From JAVBKX01 sp031553835 (GTDB lineage Bacteria; Bacteroidota; Bacteroidia; Bacteroidales; Azobacteroidaceae): 25,229 nt of DNA. The notes below the pieces were generated by a model that was not told the origin of the DNA, did no database searches, and worked only from the letters and a program-made list of their open reading frames with translations. The stretch lies in assembly GCA_031553835.1 (NCBI GenBank), contig JAVBKX010000050.1:1-25229 (forward strand), in the 5' to 3' direction. Made by a program: the position numbers and the translations under genes. Of the stretch, positions 16,407 to 23,794 are shown in pieces. The number at the start of each line of letters is the position of its first letter. The stretch's first letter is position 1.

Positions 16407-16433
16407 TATCGTGCAATAGATTGCACAAAGATA
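16407..16433 (-). promoter_or_regulatory. Promoter -7 box and palindrome upstream of the dehydratase gene
   Basis: TATCTTTG on the minus strand (16433-16426) matches the -7 box; no clear -33 box is seen. Directly downstream, where transcription should start, lies the 16-bp palindrome GTGCAAT-AG-ATTGCAC (16411-16426), flanked by TATC and GATA. It could be an operator or a 5' hairpin of the mRNA. Confidence 0.45.
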
Positions 16434-16470
16434 CTTACTTTTAACGAAAAATCCTCTATTTTTGATAAAA

Positions 16471-17853
16471 TTAAACCGTTGGAATCAGATTTAACATTTC
16501 ACGAGCCAATGATTCCGCTTCTTCTTTAGAAGGCGCTTCGGTATAAACGCGAATAATCGGTTCTGTATTTGAACGTCTTAGGTGTACCCATTTATTCGGA
16601 AAATCAATCTTCACCCCATCTGCAGTAGAAACAGGAAAATCGGCATATTGCTCCTTTATAGATATTAAAATACCTTCTAAATCGGTACCGGGAGTTAATT
16701 CCATTTTTTGTTTAGCCATATAATAAGAAGGATAAGTAGCTCTTAATTCACTTGTCTTCAATCCTGATTTGGCTAAATTAGATAAAAATAAAGCAATTCC
16801 GACTAAAGCATCACGTCCATAATGACTGGCCGGATAAATAACGCCGCCATTTCCTTCTCCGCCGATCACAGCATGAGTGGCTTTCATGGCCTCCACAACA
16901 TTTACCTCTCCCACAGCCGAAGCGGTATAAGTTTTTCCATATTTTTCAGTCACATCGCGTAAGGCGCGGGTAGAACTCATGTTGGAAACGGTATTTCCCG
17001 GCGTATGCTGTAGGATATAATCAGCGACAGACACCAATGTATATTCTTCTCCAAACATGTTTCCGTCTTCACAAATAACCGCCAGCCTGTCCACATCCGG
17101 ATCCACAACAAAACCGACATCGGCTTTTGCGTTACGCACAAGAGCAGCAATATCCGTCAAATGTTCCGGAAGCGGTTCGGGATTATGGGCAAACAAACCG
17201 GTTGGTTCGCAATTTATTTCATGGACAGTATGAACACCCAACGCTTTTAACAATTGAGGCAAAACAATTCCTCCGACCGAGTTGACACAATCAATCGCTA
17301 CGCTAAAATTAGCTTTTTTAATTGCCGCAACATCTACACAAGGCAACGTCAGCACATGTTCGATATGCTTCGTGGCATAAGTATCATCCCATGTAACAGA
17401 ACCTATTTTATCAATGGGAGCGAACTCAAATGCTTCCGTTTCGGCTATCCTTAGCACCTCCTGTCCTTCTTTCGCATTCAGGAATTCTCCTTTTTCGTTC
17501 AGCAATTTCAAAGCATTCCATTGCTTCGGATTATGGCTGGCCGTAATGATAATTCCTCCGGCGGCGCCTTCCATTTGAACAGCTAATTCAGTAGTTGGTG
17601 TAGTAGCTAATCCAAGATCCAATACGTTGTACCCACAACCGTTTAAAGTGCTTGTCACCAACGCATTTACCATTTTACCCGAAATGCGGGCATCCCTGCC
17701 CACCACAATAGTATTGGATTTTGTGTGTTGTGCAGAACGAATCAACGACGCATAAGCTGCTGTAAATTTAACAACATCAAGAGGAGTAAGCCCTTCTCCG
17801 GCAGGCCCTCCGATAGTTCCGCGAATACCGGAAATAGATTTAATCAAAGACAT
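16471..17853 (-). CDS. glmM: Phosphoglucosamine mutase-type phosphohexomutase
   Basis: This 460-residue phosphohexomutase probably interconverts glucosamine-6-phosphate and glucosamine-1-phosphate on the route to UDP-GlcNAc for peptidoglycan and surface glycans. Visible are the start SLIKSISGIRGTIGG, the phosphoserine S106 in TASHNP, the magnesium loop DPDVDR, the sugar-binding GGEGNGG loop, and the phosphate-binding RRSNTEP near the C-terminus. The ATG at 17853 is chosen because the family begins there; a longer frame to 17967 would add 38 residues encoded by a palindromic repeat. Bacteroidales members of this group are annotated as GlmM, but phosphoglucomutase or phosphomannomutase activity cannot be excluded. 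The start codon sits 18 nt after a very strong hairpin. Confidence 0.85.
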   Translation of the reverse strand: MSLIKSISGIRGTIGGPAGEGLTPLDVVKFTAAYASLIRSAQHTKSNTIVVGRDARISGKMVNALVTSTLNGCGYNVLDLGLATTPTTELAVQMEGAAGGIIITASHNPKQWNALKLLNEKGEFLNAKEGQEVLRIAETEAFEFAPIDKIGSVTWDDTYATKHIEHVLTLPCVDVAAIKKANFSVAIDCVNSVGGIVLPQLLKALGVHTVHEINCEPTGLFAHNPEPLPEHLTDIAALVRNAKADVGFVVDPDVDRLAVICEDGNMFGEEYTLVSVADYILQHTPGNTVSNMSSTRALRDVTEKYGKTYTASAVGEVNVVEAMKATHAVIGGEGNGGVIYPASHYGRDALVGIALFLSNLAKSGLKTSELRATYPSYYMAKQKMELTPGTDLEGILISIKEQYADFPVSTADGVKIDFPNKWVHLRRSNTEPIIRVYTEAPSKEEAESLAREMLNLIPTV

Positions 17854-17871
17854 TTTGTGAAAAGTTAAAAA

Positions 17872-17933
17872 TTGAGAATGGAGAGTGGAGAGCGGAGAAT
17901 AAAAATTCTCAATTCTCCACTCTCCATTCTCAA
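17872..17933. repeat. Strong palindromic hairpin repeat just upstream of glmM
   Basis: Perfect 19-bp arms, TTGAGAATGGAGAGTGGAG at 17872-17890 and its complement at 17915-17933, enclose an inner hairpin GAGAAT-AAAA-ATTCTC (17895-17910). On the minus strand the stem is followed by TTTTTAACTTTTC, a terminator-like T-rich tail. GAGAATGGAGA-type repeats of this style recur between genes in Bacteroidales genomes, from memory. Confidence 0.8.
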
Positions 17934-17938
17934 CTAAA

Positions 17939-18463
17939 TTAATATATCGTAAACTGAAGTGATTCAAAATAAACCGGACGGTAATTCATTTTATCAGAAT
18001 ACGTTCCGAGTTTGGATGGGATGATCAAACTTACTTCCGACTCATCCCCCACGTATTGCAACGCATACTCCCAGGCAACGCATGATGTCTTAGAAAAGGT
18101 ACCGCGACCATAGATAAATTCATCCGGTTGAGATGCGGTGTAAGTTTGGAGTGTATCCGTTTTAAAACTAATCCGGCCATAATACCGGCCTAATATCGTT
18201 TGATTTGTTTTTGCCCGGGTACCGTTGCCGGAATCCACGACATGAATATACAAACCTGTAGCATCATGATAAAACTCCTTCTCTTTAAAAACACCATCAG
18301 CAGGATATTCGGATAAAATTTCAAACCCATTTTGACGAATGAAACGATCAATCGCTTTATTTTCTTCTTTTAATAATTCCTGGGGAGATTTTTGATTATC
18401 ACAGGCGCTACCGGCTATCATCAAACCAATTAGCAAATAAATAATACACCTCGATTTTTGCAT
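17939..18463 (-). CDS. DUF4827-like lipoprotein
   Basis: A 174-residue lipoprotein (signal MQKSRCIIYLLIGLMIAGSAC, lipid Cys21) that I relate to DUF4827, a Bacteroidales family of unknown function sometimes described as FKBP-like. Recognisable blocks are LLKEENKAIDRFIRQNGFEIL, YPADGVFKEKEFYHDATGLYIHVVDSG in part, and a late WEYALQYVGDESEVSLIIPSKLG strand region. Its start codon has a good Shine-Dalgarno, AAGGAG, 10 nt upstream (18479-18474), uncommon in this phylum, and a TAACTTTG -7 box lies at 18499-18492. It lies between nrnA and glmM on the same strand. The N-terminal charged helix may act as a linker from the membrane. Confidence 0.65.
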   Translation of the reverse strand: MQKSRCIIYLLIGLMIAGSACDNQKSPQELLKEENKAIDRFIRQNGFEILSEYPADGVFKEKEFYHDATGLYIHVVDSGNGTRAKTNQTILGRYYGRISFKTDTLQTYTASQPDEFIYGRGTFSKTSCVAWEYALQYVGDESEVSLIIPSKLGTYSDKMNYRPVYFESLQFTIY

Positions 18464-18527
18464 GGGTAATATACTCCTTAGTTTATGGCGGCAAAGTTAA
18501 TAAAATGGATTGTAAAGAAATACGAAA

Positions 18528-19553
18528 TTAATGAAAGAATTGAAGAAATCCCGGCAATTCGCGTTCAAAAAGCGCCACAGCCTCTTCCAGTGTCCCGTAA
18601 AATTCTCCTCCGGCAGCATTCAAATGTCCGCCTCCGTTAAAAACATTGGCGGCAAATTCATTGCAAGGGATGTCTCCGACAGAACGCAACGATATTTTGA
18701 CGAAATCTTTATCTTCCTTAATAAAAGCAGAAAACGTCACTCCCGACAAAGTCAAAGGTATGTTCACCAAACCCTCCGTATCTCCTTTCCGACATTGGAA
18801 CGGCAATATTTCCTGTTTCGAAAGAGAAATCAGGGCAGCTCCATACTCAGGATATACTTTTAACTTCTGATACATCACAAAACCTTTTAGACGAAGCGCT
18901 TCCAACGAAACATTATTATATATTTTCCGGTAAATATCGTCTTTATCGATACCCTTACGGATCAATTCTTCGATGATATAATAAATTTCAGGATCATTGG
19001 AATTGTACGTAAAAGCCCCGGTATCAGTCATCATCCCGGTATAAATACATTCGGCGCAATCTTTTGTTATATCTTCAAAAAAACCCATGCGACAAATAAA
19101 CCGGAATATAAGTTCGGCAGTTGACGCAATTTGAGGGTACGACATACTGACATCACAAAATCCTTCCGGGTCCAAATGGTGATCAATCAATACTTTTTTT
19201 GCATTGGATTTTTCGACCAATGGCCCAATCTCCCGGATGCGTTTCAATGCATTAAAATCCAAACAAAAAATCAATTCCGCAACAGAAATCGTTTCGGTCA
19301 CCAATTCCGGATTTTTTTCGTAATTGATAATATCGCGAGCGCCTCTCATCCATTTCAGAAATTCAGGGAAATCATTGGGAACAACCACATTCACCTGTTT
19401 ACCTTGTTCCAACAAAAAATGATACAAACCCAAACTGGAACCGATCGCATCACCATCAGGAGAAACATGCGTAACAATTACTATTTTATCCACATAGCCT
19501 ATATACTTTTTCGCTTTCTGGATTTCAGCCTCATCTATTATTTTTGTAATCAT
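18528..19553 (-). CDS. nrnA: DHH/DHHA1 phosphoesterase, NrnA type (nanoRNase / pAp phosphatase)
   Basis: A 341-residue cytoplasmic enzyme of the DHH superfamily. NrnA-type members degrade very short RNA oligonucleotides and dephosphorylate 3'-phosphoadenosine 5'-phosphate. Metal-binding motifs are in order: THVSPDGDAIGSS with DGD at 33-35, CLDFN at 97-101, the naming DHH at 124-126, and a DTGAF motif in the middle. The DHHA1 substrate domain carries GGHLNAAGG at 308-316. The length is normal. It follows comEC by 21 bp and is probably cotranscribed with it. In Bacteroidota lacking Orn, such an enzyme would be the main oligoribonuclease. Confidence 0.9.
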   Translation of the reverse strand: MITKIIDEAEIQKAKKYIGYVDKIVIVTHVSPDGDAIGSSLGLYHFLLEQGKQVNVVVPNDFPEFLKWMRGARDIINYEKNPELVTETISVAELIFCLDFNALKRIREIGPLVEKSNAKKVLIDHHLDPEGFCDVSMSYPQIASTAELIFRFICRMGFFEDITKDCAECIYTGMMTDTGAFTYNSNDPEIYYIIEELIRKGIDKDDIYRKIYNNVSLEALRLKGFVMYQKLKVYPEYGAALISLSKQEILPFQCRKGDTEGLVNIPLTLSGVTFSAFIKEDKDFVKISLRSVGDIPCNEFAANVFNGGGHLNAAGGEFYGTLEEAVALFERELPGFLQFFH

Positions 19554-19574
19554 CTACTATTTCAAAATTTCCCG

Positions 19575-21125
19575 TCAAAGGTAGTAAATAACCTGATATG
19601 CGACAAGTAAAGCTGCAATATAAACATAAATCACCCGCCTGTAAACCACCGTCAGAATCAACAAACACAATACGACATACGATATCCACAAGGTCAATTC
19701 CGAAATAAAAATACCTTCGGCAAGAACGCCCGGAATCTGCTCAATCCACTGAATCCCGGAAACAAAACAATTCAACAGCAGATTGACGGGAAGATAAAAA
19801 ATAGCCGGCAGAGGTAATAACACATCCAGCATCAATGTTCCCAACAATACTCCTAACAAAATGGCAGACAAAGGGATAACGAACAAATTAGTCAATAAAA
19901 ACAAGGTTGGAAACTGATGAAAATAATACAATGTCAAAGGCAAAGTTCCCAACTGGGCGGAAGTCGAAACCGTTATCAAATTCCAACCGTATTGAATAAT
20001 TCGATTGTCGCTGCTATAAAAACGGTTCAACAACGGATTGATGATAACAATTGCCGCCACCGCTGCATAACTCAATTGAAACCCGACATCCAACAAATAC
20101 AAAGGATTATAAATCAGCATAAACAAAGCGGATGCCGACAAAGCATTCAAACTCAAACTTTTTTCGCCCAACATGGAGCCGGCACTTACAACACTTAGCA
20201 TAAGGGTTGCACGCACTACCGAAGGCGACAGGCCTGTAATAAAGGCAAAAATCCACATGGCAAGCAAAAGCAACAGATGACGAATGCGATTACTTCTTAC
20301 TCCACGGTTGCAAAACGAGGATATTCCATACAAAACAGCGTAAATCATAGATACATGCAATCCGCTGACCGCCAAAATATGCGATGCTCCGGTAGCTGCA
20401 AATTGTTTTTTCAATCCGGTATCCATATTCCCTTTGTAACCCAGCAACAAAGCTGTCGCAACTGCATAGTGCCGAGAATCCTGCACAATCCATTGCAACC
20501 GTCCCATCCAATACTTCCGGCAACGCAACGCCATCGTTTTAAAATCAGGAAAAATGTGTTTGGGAACCGGAATCATCTTCCAATGTGAACGATCGGCATA
20601 GGCCACCGCAGCGATTCCCTGATTTTTCAAATAAGTTGCATAATCAAAATCCGGAGAAAAATTCGCAGGAGCTTTCCATTGGACTGTTACAGCCAGCCAA
20701 TCACCGACTTCAGGAAGTTTGCCGGAATCCGTCCGCAAATAAATTAACACATCTCGTTTTGCTTCAAGCAAATGCATTCTACACATCAAACTTTGGGGTT
20801 TGGGGAGAGGCTCTTCGATCAATTGAGCATGATAGAGTTGAATATCAGCAGGAATTTGCCATTCTACATCCGACAATTTCTGATTCGTAAGCCAGCAGGC
20901 GCTCACGAAACACAATCCGGTCAATGCAAATCCAAACATCCACCGCCTGGAATAAGTATTCAGTTGAATGGAAATGCCATAAATTACCAGAGCTAAACAT
21001 AAAAAAATCAATGGGATATACCATCGACACACGATATTGAAAGCCGGATGATAAGCAGCAACAATACCGCCCAAAAAAGGAAGTAGTAACCGGCAAAAAG
21101 GATAACGATGAAAAACGTTAAGCAC
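19575..21125 (-). CDS. comEC: ComEC/Rec2-family DNA-uptake channel protein (no C-terminal nuclease domain)
   Basis: A 516-residue polytopic membrane protein of the ComEC/Rec2 family, the inner-membrane channel for single-stranded DNA in natural transformation. Two to three helices lie at the N-terminus, followed by a DUF4131-like soluble OB-type region (about 90-190). The competence domain then carries the family motif HILAVSGLHV (249-258), FAFITGLSPSVVRA (about 294-307) and many helices to the end. The metallo-beta-lactamase domain that follows in ComEC of Bacillus or Neisseria is missing, as in many Bacteroidota homologues. The start is GTG at 21125; the frame above it is open to a stop but contains no ATG. 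Competence of this organism is not implied by this gene alone. Confidence 0.88.
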   Translation of the reverse strand: MLNVFHRYPFCRLLLPFLGGIVAAYHPAFNIVCRWYIPLIFLCLALVIYGISIQLNTYSRRWMFGFALTGLCFVSACWLTNQKLSDVEWQIPADIQLYHAQLIEEPLPKPQSLMCRMHLLEAKRDVLIYLRTDSGKLPEVGDWLAVTVQWKAPANFSPDFDYATYLKNQGIAAVAYADRSHWKMIPVPKHIFPDFKTMALRCRKYWMGRLQWIVQDSRHYAVATALLLGYKGNMDTGLKKQFAATGASHILAVSGLHVSMIYAVLYGISSFCNRGVRSNRIRHLLLLLAMWIFAFITGLSPSVVRATLMLSVVSAGSMLGEKSLSLNALSASALFMLIYNPLYLLDVGFQLSYAAVAAIVIINPLLNRFYSSDNRIIQYGWNLITVSTSAQLGTLPLTLYYFHQFPTLFLLTNLFVIPLSAILLGVLLGTLMLDVLLPLPAIFYLPVNLLLNCFVSGIQWIEQIPGVLAEGIFISELTLWISYVVLCLLILTVVYRRVIYVYIAALLVAYQVIYYL

Positions 21126-21185
21126 GATGTTAAGGATTTGGTTAATAATATTAGGGAACGATTTGAATGCTTTTTGTAAAAATTA

Positions 21186-21328
21186 AATTGCCGTCAGCTT
21201 CAGCTAGCGGATAAAGAATATTGATCGGCCCACATTGGGCTTTAGCCCAAACATCTGTTATTTATGGGGCGAAAGCCCAATGTGGGTGTAGCTATTCTTA
21301 AATCCGTTGGTTAAAACCAACGGCAATT
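21186..21328. repeat. 143-bp compound palindromic element with terminal inverted repeats
   Basis: The element begins AATTGCCG (21186-21193) and ends CGGCAATT (21321-21328). Module one is CCGTCAGCT-TC-AGCTAGCGG (21191-21210). Module two is a long hairpin, arms 21229-21248 and 21267-21286 beginning CCCACATTGGGCTTT, with outer complementarity AAGAATA (21214-21220) and TATTCTT (21293-21299). Module three is CCGTTGGT-TAAA-ACCAACGG (21304-21323). It contains no gene. It fits a non-autonomous mobile or REP-like intergenic element and fills the gap between the WbuC-like gene and comEC. Confidence 0.8.
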
Positions 21329-21337
21329 GAAAAACAT

Positions 21338-21814
21338 TCAAATCGCTCCCGTTCTGAGTCTTTCTAAATACTTCAGAACACCTTCCGCGTCATCCGGTTC
21401 CGGCGACCAGGGAGCAAAATCTTTATCATTGATCGCGACATAAGGGCCGGTTTTCACCTCAAACATAACCGTATCCGGTTCTATGGCGACGACCGTATGC
21501 CAAATGCCCGGCTCTATATCCATTCCGTACATTCCGGAAGCATGACTGAGTCTCTCCCGTTGAATCACATTTCCCTCATCATCAAAAATCAGGAGATCCA
21601 ATGCACCCCGAAGCAATACAAACGATTCTATTTTCGGCGGATCCAAATGCCGGTGCGGACGAGCATAAGTCCCCGGTTCTATGGCATTCAGCATCCGGTT
21701 GACCGGATCATCTAATTTTTGGTGAAAATTATAATTCATCCGCAAGCGCGGATTCACTTTCGCCTGGGCTGAAACTTCGTCCAAAAGGCGAGTATCGATA
21801 CGTTTAATTTTCAT
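21338..21814 (-). CDS. wbuC: WbuC-family cupin protein
   Basis: A cupin-fold metalloprotein of about 158 residues, of the WbuC family that occurs in O-antigen and capsule loci of many bacteria; its reaction is not established. The family start KRIDTRLLDEVSAQAKVNPRLRMN is followed by the first cupin motif, RPHRHLDPPKIESFVLLRG, with likely metal ligands H59, H61 and E68. The second motif is PGIWHTVV with H111 (numbered from the longer start at 21829). I prefer the ATG at 21814, which matches the family N-terminus; an ATG at 21829 adds five residues. Either start lies inside the end of the HepT gene, so translation is probably coupled. Confidence 0.85.
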   Translation of the reverse strand: MKIKRIDTRLLDEVSAQAKVNPRLRMNYNFHQKLDDPVNRMLNAIEPGTYARPHRHLDPPKIESFVLLRGALDLLIFDDEGNVIQRERLSHASGMYGMDIEPGIWHTVVAIEPDTVMFEVKTGPYVAINDKDFAPWSPEPDDAEGVLKYLERLRTGAI

Positions 21815-22184
21815 GTGATAATTTTTCATGCATGTACCTGATAGTTGTCAATAACGAAGGCAGGTCTTGTTTTATAACCTGAAAAATTTCTTCAGCATCA
21901 ATTCGATGGTACTCATGAGCTATTATATCTCTCAAACCCATAATTTCTTCCCAAGGAATTTCCTGATAGTTTTTCAAATACTCGTGATTCGTCTTATTAT
22001 CTATTGATTTAACATTTTCCCCAATAAAAATCAATTGCATACAAACGCCACTCAGTATAAACATTCCATCAGAAGAAAGCAAGAAATCGTCAGGACTCTT
22101 AATCCCTTTTGTTTTTTCTAAAATCAACGAAATAGCTTCGTCAATTCGTTCCAAAAGTATCAGAATACGATTCTTATTATACAT
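21804..22184 (-). CDS. hepT: HepT-type HEPN toxin (DUF86)
   Basis: A 126-residue all-helical HEPN-domain protein. It carries the ribonuclease motif RX4HXY as R85-DIIA-H90-E-Y92, the hallmark of HepT toxins. In characterised MntA-HepT pairs HepT degrades RNA, and the tyrosine of this motif is the residue adenylylated by the antitoxin. The start codon overlaps the end of the mntA frame by 8 bp, the usual antitoxin-then-toxin layout. The length is typical for the family. All key residues are present, so the toxin looks functional. Its 3' end overlaps the WbuC-like gene. Confidence 0.9.
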   Translation of the reverse strand: MYNKNRILILLERIDEAISLILEKTKGIKSPDDFLLSSDGMFILSGVCMQLIFIGENVKSIDNKTNHEYLKNYQEIPWEEIMGLRDIIAHEYHRIDAEEIFQVIKQDLPSLLTTIRYMHEKLSHEN

Positions 22185-22470
22185 AGATAATATCTTTCAA
22201 TACTTCTTGTTCAAAAGAGCTCCCTGCAATATCCTTTCTCAACCGAATCAAGTCCACATTAACGCCCAACAAATTTTCCAATTCTTTTTTCATTCGGATT
22301 CGGATAAAAAGATTTGCCTGGCCTTCATAAATGACATCAATATCACTATCTGTTTGTTGTTCACCTCGTGCAACTGAACCAAATAAAGCCATTTTGGTCA
22401 CACCATACTTATGAGCCGAACTTTCATAGTATTCATGCAACAAATGCAAATATTCTGATGTTGTTTTCAT
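22177..22470 (-). CDS. mntA: MntA-type nucleotidyltransferase antitoxin
   Basis: A 97-residue minimal nucleotidyltransferase with the catalytic GSX10DXD motif: G31-S32, then ten residues, D43-I-D45. MntA proteins neutralise HepT by transferring AMP onto its active-site tyrosine. The ATG at 22470 is chosen over the longer frame from 22521 because a strong promoter (22493-22524) places the RNA start between the two. The protein also then starts like its family, just before the GSVARGEQQTDSDIDV core. The gene overlaps hepT by 8 bp. The pair has its own promoter inside the polysaccharide locus and is thus a self-contained module. Confidence 0.88.
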   Translation of the reverse strand: MKTTSEYLHLLHEYYESSAHKYGVTKMALFGSVARGEQQTDSDIDVIYEGQANLFIRIRMKKELENLLGVNVDLIRLRKDIAGSSFEQEVLKDIIYV

Positions 22471-22492
22471 TGATTCGAGGATTGATCCATAA

Positions 22493-22524
22493 CAAAAATA
22501 ATATATTTTAATCAAATACACAAA
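22493..22524 (-). promoter_or_regulatory. Promoter of the mntA-hepT module
   Basis: On the minus strand, TTTG (22524-22521), a 20-bp spacer and TATTTTTG (22500-22493) match the Bacteroidota promoter exactly. It lies between the sugar transferase stop codon and the mntA ATG at 22470 and decides the choice of start codon. Confidence 0.7.
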
Positions 22525-22533
22525 CTTGGCTTC

Positions 22534-23139
22534 TTAACCTTCCCCCATAAATTTTTCCATTGTCACCGACTCCGAAGCATTGATTCCTTCCGATTTAAAC
22601 ACTTTTATCGCCGTCATCCAAAGGATTTTCAAATCCAGCAAAAACGAAATATGATCCACATACCATACATCATATTCGAATTTTTGTTTCCAACTGATCG
22701 CATTGCGTCCATGCACCTGCGCCCAACCGGTAATTCCCGGCCGAACCTCATGCCGGCGCGCCTGTTGTGCATTATATAACGGCAAATACTCCGGCAATAA
22801 TGGCCGGGGACCGACCAAACTCATATCTCCTTTCAATACATTGATAAGTTGAGGAATTTCATCCAAAGATGTTTTACGGACAAATTTACCTGCCGCTGTC
22901 AATCGTTCAGCATCTGATAACAAATGGCCTGCAGCATCCTTTTTATCATTCATGGTTTTGAATTTGACCACCTTAAATATCTTTCCGTTTTTCCCCGGAC
23001 GGGATTGCAAGAAAAAAGGTTTACCTGAATTAGCAATAAAGAGGCAAATCGTTATGAGTATAAAAATGGGAGAAATAATAATTAAACCCAGTAAGGCGAC
23101 TAAAAAATCCAAAAGATATTTGATGAAAGATTGATACAT
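22534..23139 (-). CDS. Initiating phosphoglycosyl transferase (small PglC/WcfS-type bacterial sugar transferase)
   Basis: A 201-residue monotopic membrane enzyme that transfers a sugar-1-phosphate from a UDP-sugar to undecaprenyl phosphate, the first step of a capsule, O-antigen or glycoprotein glycan. The hydrophobic re-entrant helix covers about 8-36. Then come KVVKFKTM, the catalytic pair D93-E94 in KTSLDEIPQL, SLVGPRPLLPEY, and RPGITGWAQVHGRN. It is the short form without the extra membrane domain of WbaP/WcaJ. The ATG at 23139 is preferred over 23166 because it begins directly at the helix. With the aminotransferase upstream it matches the wcfR-wcfS arrangement at the end of the Bacteroides fragilis PSA locus. 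The sugar specificity is inferred. Confidence 0.88.
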   Translation of the reverse strand: MYQSFIKYLLDFLVALLGLIIISPIFILITICLFIANSGKPFFLQSRPGKNGKIFKVVKFKTMNDKKDAAGHLLSDAERLTAAGKFVRKTSLDEIPQLINVLKGDMSLVGPRPLLPEYLPLYNAQQARRHEVRPGITGWAQVHGRNAISWKQKFEYDVWYVDHISFLLDLKILWMTAIKVFKSEGINASESVTMEKFMGEG

Positions 23140-23166
23140 GTCTGTACATAAAAATGTAAAAAACAA

Positions 23167-23388
23167 CTATCCATCTGTTGAAATCAAAGACTCAACTGTT
23201 GAAATGAATAATTCGGCCTGAGGAAATAATGTATCAACAGTATTTCGATCAAAACTAATATAATACATTCTATTGATAGCGGCATTCCAAAATCCGTTGT
23301 TCATTAGCAATTTTGCCTCTTGCATCGTTTGATGAGCATTATCAATCCGAAGTTCAATCACTTGTCTTCTGTCTGAGTCCGTCAACAT
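23167..23388 (-). pseudogene. HEPN-domain protein with apparent internal in-frame deletion
   Basis: A 73-residue frame whose first 43 residues (ELRIDNAHQTMQEAKLLMNN, then FWNAAINRMYY) match the start of HEPN proteins of about 125-135 residues. Its last 25 (VDTLFPQAELFISTVESLI) match their end. The middle, about 55-60 residues, is absent and the join falls near 23240-23260, without a frameshift. The missing part would include the central helices and the region where catalytic Arg/His residues usually lie, so the protein is probably inactive. Its start overlaps the nucleotidyltransferase gene by 7 bp, the normal pairing order. The family C-terminus is recalled, not aligned here, so a naturally short family remains possible. 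Confidence 0.6.
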
Positions 23389-23693
23389 AACACAATACCC
23401 TCTTTCATTACATTTTCATAAAAAGGAGTCACAATTTTCCCCCATTGCTTTTTTAAGACAATCATTGGATTTATCAAAATACCGGTTTCATATTCAATAT
23501 CAAAAAGAGGATTAATAATTATTTGCCTCTCCTTTTCTGTGATATCATTCTGATTTACTATGATCAATAAATCAATATCGCTGTCAGGACGAGCCTCTCC
23601 ACGAGCTTCACTACCATATAAGATGACTGATATTTGAGGAGATGCTGATTGCAATTTCGCTTTTATTCTATTTATTATTGATATCCGAAACAT
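23382..23693 (-). CDS. MNT-type nucleotidyltransferase (partner of the HEPN gene)
   Basis: A 103-residue minimal nucleotidyltransferase with the GSX10DXD motif: G27-S28, ten residues, D39-I-D41, in LYGSEARGEARPDSDIDLLI. Such proteins pair with HEPN proteins as antitoxin or cofactor. Here the partner just downstream appears deleted. A TAAATTTG box on the minus strand (23732-23725), about 30 bp upstream of the ATG, gives the pair its own likely promoter; no well-spaced -33 box was found. It differs clearly from the MntA at 22177-22470, so this is a separate module rather than a recent duplication. The third catalytic carboxylate may be D65 or E67 in FDIEYE. Confidence 0.85.
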   Translation of the reverse strand: MFRISIINRIKAKLQSASPQISVILYGSEARGEARPDSDIDLLIIVNQNDITEKERQIIINPLFDIEYETGILINPMIVLKKQWGKIVTPFYENVMKEGIVLC

Positions 23694-23794
23694 TAGTAAT
23701 ATTATTAACCCGTCTTTATTTACGCAAATTTACATGATATTTTTTAGAATTTCACGCAAACAAACAAAAATGTGCAGGTTACTGCTCTCATCCA

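Noticed and set aside
17854..17967. Longer N-terminus for glmM
   Set aside because: The added 38 residues are translated from the palindromic repeat and are unlike the family start.
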